Shown here: positions 62,443 through 64,000 of the stretch, in pieces | Position numbering within the stretch: position 1 is the stretch's first letter | How the letters are laid out: every line of letters starts with the position of its first letter | NCBI GenBank assembly: GCA_027452265.1 | Contig: DAIDGR010000017.1 | Coordinates: 1 to 64,000, forward strand | Direction: 5' to 3' | Source: Caulobacteraceae bacterium | Lineage (GTDB): Bacteria > Pseudomonadota > Alphaproteobacteria > Caulobacterales > Caulobacteraceae | Length of the DNA: 64,000 nucleotides | Notes under the pieces: generated by a model | The model's database searches: none | Told to the model about the DNA's origin: nothing | What the model saw: only the letters and a program-made list of their open reading frames with translations | Position numbers and translations under genes: made by a program

Positions 62443-64000
62443 ATGGCCCAGAAGGAGTCCCCCGGCGAAACGTTCAAGCGCGCGCTGGCCAACGCCGCGC
62501 GCTCTCTGGCCGAGCAGCCGGACCTTGAAGTCGTGTTTTCAGGGGATGGCCCCAGCCTCCAGGGGCATCGCGCCATCCTGCCCCATCCGCCGCGTGAGCT
62601 GTCCGGGCCCGAGGCGCAGCGCCTGCGCGGCCTCGCCGACCAGATGGCCCTCCGCGTCGCCCACCATGACGAAGCGGCCCATGGTCGGGCGCGGCCCAAA
62701 TCCGCCGAGGGCGCTCAGGTCTATGACGCCCTGGAGCAAGCCCGCATCGAGGCCATCGGCGCCAACGCCCTTGTGGGCGTCAAGGCCAACCTTGCCGAGG
62801 TCTGGGAGCAGGCCGCCCAGCGCAAAGGCCTCAACCATGTGATCGACCCGGCCGCCGCCCCGATCGCGGACGTGGTCGCGCTCCTGGCCCGCGAGCGCAT
62901 GACCGGGGCGCCGCCCCCGGCCTCCGCTCAGCTCGCCGTGGATGCGCTTCGCGAGTCGATCGAGGCCAGGGCCGGCGGCGCTCTGGACCGCCTCACGGGG
63001 AGCCTGCAGGACCAGAAGGCCTTCGCGCGTCTGGCCCGGGAGATCGTGCGCGACCTCTCCATGGGCGATGATCTGTCCGACGCCCCCGACCAGGACGTCC
63101 AGGACGACGAAGACCAGGAGGGCGAGGCGGAGTCCTCGAGCGAGTCGCAAAGCCAGGAAGAGAGTCCCTCGCCCTCCTCTGACGCCTCGGACGACGGCGA
63201 GGCCAGCTCCGAGGACGCCGACAGCGCCGAGACCGAATATGCCGCCGCTGAGGATGACTCCGATGTCCAGGACGTGGACGAGGAGATGGATACGGCCGAG
63301 GGCGATCGCCCCGCGCGGCCGGACCTCAAGGACTCCGGTCGCCCCGAACCGACCTACAAGGTCTACACCGCCGCGCACGACGAGATCGTTCAGGCGGAGG
63401 ATCTCTGTGACGCCGAGGAGCTGACCCGGCTCCGCGCCTATCTCGACCAGCAGCTCGCCAACCTTTCCAACGTCGTGGCGCGCCTCGCCAACCGGCTGCA
63501 GCGCAAGCTCCTGGCCCAGCAGAACCGCAACTGGAGTTTCGATCTCGAGGAAGGCATCCTCGATGTGGCGCGTCTGACCCGGGTGATCATCGATCCCACG
63601 GCCCCGCTCTCCTTCAAACAGGAAGAGGACACCGAGTTCCGCGACACGGTGGTCAGTCTGCTGATCGACAATTCGGGGTCCATGCGGGGGCGTCCGATCA
63701 TGGTCGCCGCGGTCTGCGCCGACATTCTTGCTCGCACGCTGGAGCGGTGCGGCGTCAAGGTTGAGATCCTCGGCTTCACCACCCGGGCCTGGAAGGGCGG
63801 CGCGTCGCGCGACGACTGGTTGAAGGCGGGAAAGCCGGCCTCGCCTGGTCGCCTCAACGACCTGCGCCACATCGTCTACAAGAACGCCGATGCGCCCTGG
63901 CGGCGGGCGAGGCGCAATCTTGGCCTGATGATGCGCGAGGGCCTGCTGAAGGAGAATATCGACGGCGAGGCCCTGATGTGGGCGCACCAACGCCTCATCG
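62443..64000 (+). CDS. cobT: Cobaltochelatase subunit CobT (partial, C-terminus beyond window)
   Basis: CobT with CobS forms the AAA+/VWA motor complex that helps CobN insert cobalt into hydrogenobyrinate diamide in aerobic B12 synthesis. The open frame from an ATG at 62443 (GAGGAAG upstream) covers 519 codons and runs off the window. It has an N-terminal domain, a long acidic Asp/Glu/Ser-rich linker (about residues 205-295) and a C-terminal VWA domain with the MIDAS motif [13 protein letters not shown] near residue 408. CobS is not visible in the window. Confidence 0.92.
   Translation, partial: MAQKESPGETFKRALANAARSLAEQPDLEVVFSGDGPSLQGHRAILPHPPRELSGPEAQRLRGLADQMALRVAHHDEAAHGRARPKSAEGAQVYDALEQARIEAIGANALVGVKANLAEVWEQAAQRKGLNHVIDPAAAPIADVVALLARERMTGAPPPASAQLAVDALRESIEARAGGALDRLTGSLQDQKAFARLAREIVRDLSMGDDLSDAPDQDVQDDEDQEGEAESSSESQSQEESPSPSSDASDDGEASSEDADSAETEYAAAEDDSDVQDVDEEMDTAEGDRPARPDLKDSGRPEPTYKVYTAAHDEIVQAEDLCDAEELTRLRAYLDQQLANLSNVVARLANRLQRKLLAQQNRNWSFDLEEGILDVARLTRVIIDPTAPLSFKQEEDTEFRDTVVSLLIDNSGSMRGRPIMVAAVCADILARTLERCGVKVEILGFTTRAWKGGASRDDWLKAGKPASPGRLNDLRHIVYKNADAPWRRARRNLGLMMREGLLKENIDGEALMWAHQRLI

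Overview
The window is about 64 kb of very GC-rich DNA (roughly two thirds G+C or more by eye), packed with short intergenic gaps and frequent 4-bp ATGA start/stop overlaps. The gene content points to an alphaproteobacterium of the order Caulobacterales, a Caulobacter- or Phenylobacterium-like organism. The strongest evidence is the general stress response (GSR) locus phyR / nepR-ecfG-phyK with a ChpT-type histidine phosphotransferase nearby, a CenR-like essential response regulator, an NtrZ-like periplasmic protein and a KidO-like catalytically degenerate aldo/keto reductase. No phage, IS element, CRISPR array, tRNA or rRNA gene was recognised; the window looks like ordinary core chromosome with some lineage-specific genes.

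Layout. (1) 1-4.7 kb, minus strand: a DUF3576 lipoprotein, leuS, lptE and the start of holA, the last three joined by 4-bp overlaps. (2) 5-12.5 kb: ntrZ-like gene, ThiE-like protein, yggS, cenR, then a minus-strand block of FAH-family hydrolase, ftsK, lolA and exonuclease III. (3) 12.6-19.9 kb, the signalling island: a hybrid HWE kinase, a DUF883-type membrane protein, phyR divergent from nepR-ecfG-phyK, chpT and cysQ. The phyR/nepR intergenic region carries two EcfG-type promoters, one per strand. (4) 19.9-26.6 kb, metabolism: acyl-CoA dehydrogenase plus MaoC hydratase, gcdH plus an MHS-type transporter, a siroheme-synthase-like protein and the KidO-like gene. (5) 26.6-30.9 kb: a B12-type TonB receptor behind a cobalamin riboswitch, a GNAT acetyltransferase and an unusual secreted protein with five four-cysteine repeats. 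(6) 31-43.5 kb: feruloyl-CoA-synthase-like enzyme, dihydroorotase, glycosyltransferases, ygfZ, tag-rnhB, polA, a four-fold TonB-C repeat protein and small proteins. (7) 43.6-54.2 kb, mostly catabolic or accessory: ABC ATPase without an adjacent permease, isoaspartyl peptidase, quinone oxidoreductase, SDR, desaturase, cytochrome b561, alkylsulfatase, a probable outer-membrane barrel and a Baeyer-Villiger-type monooxygenase. (8) 54.2-64 kb: rsmI-yraN-gshB-yifB-dinB, convergent hemE, then fbp-rpe and the start of cobT.

How it fits together. The GSR core is complete: PhyK phosphorylates PhyR, PhyR~P binds NepR, EcfG is freed, and the two predicted EcfG promoters would give positive feedback on both transcripts. 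Several other cell-cycle or envelope regulators (CenR, ChpT, KidO-like, NtrZ-like, FtsK) lie in the first 27 kb. Cobalamin appears twice: uptake under a riboswitch (btuB) and cobalt insertion (cobT). The least explained items are two cysteine-patterned repeat proteins (29.5 and 41.5 kb), the leader and C-terminal repeats of nepR, the altered N-box of PhyK and the extra loop in the MHS transporter.
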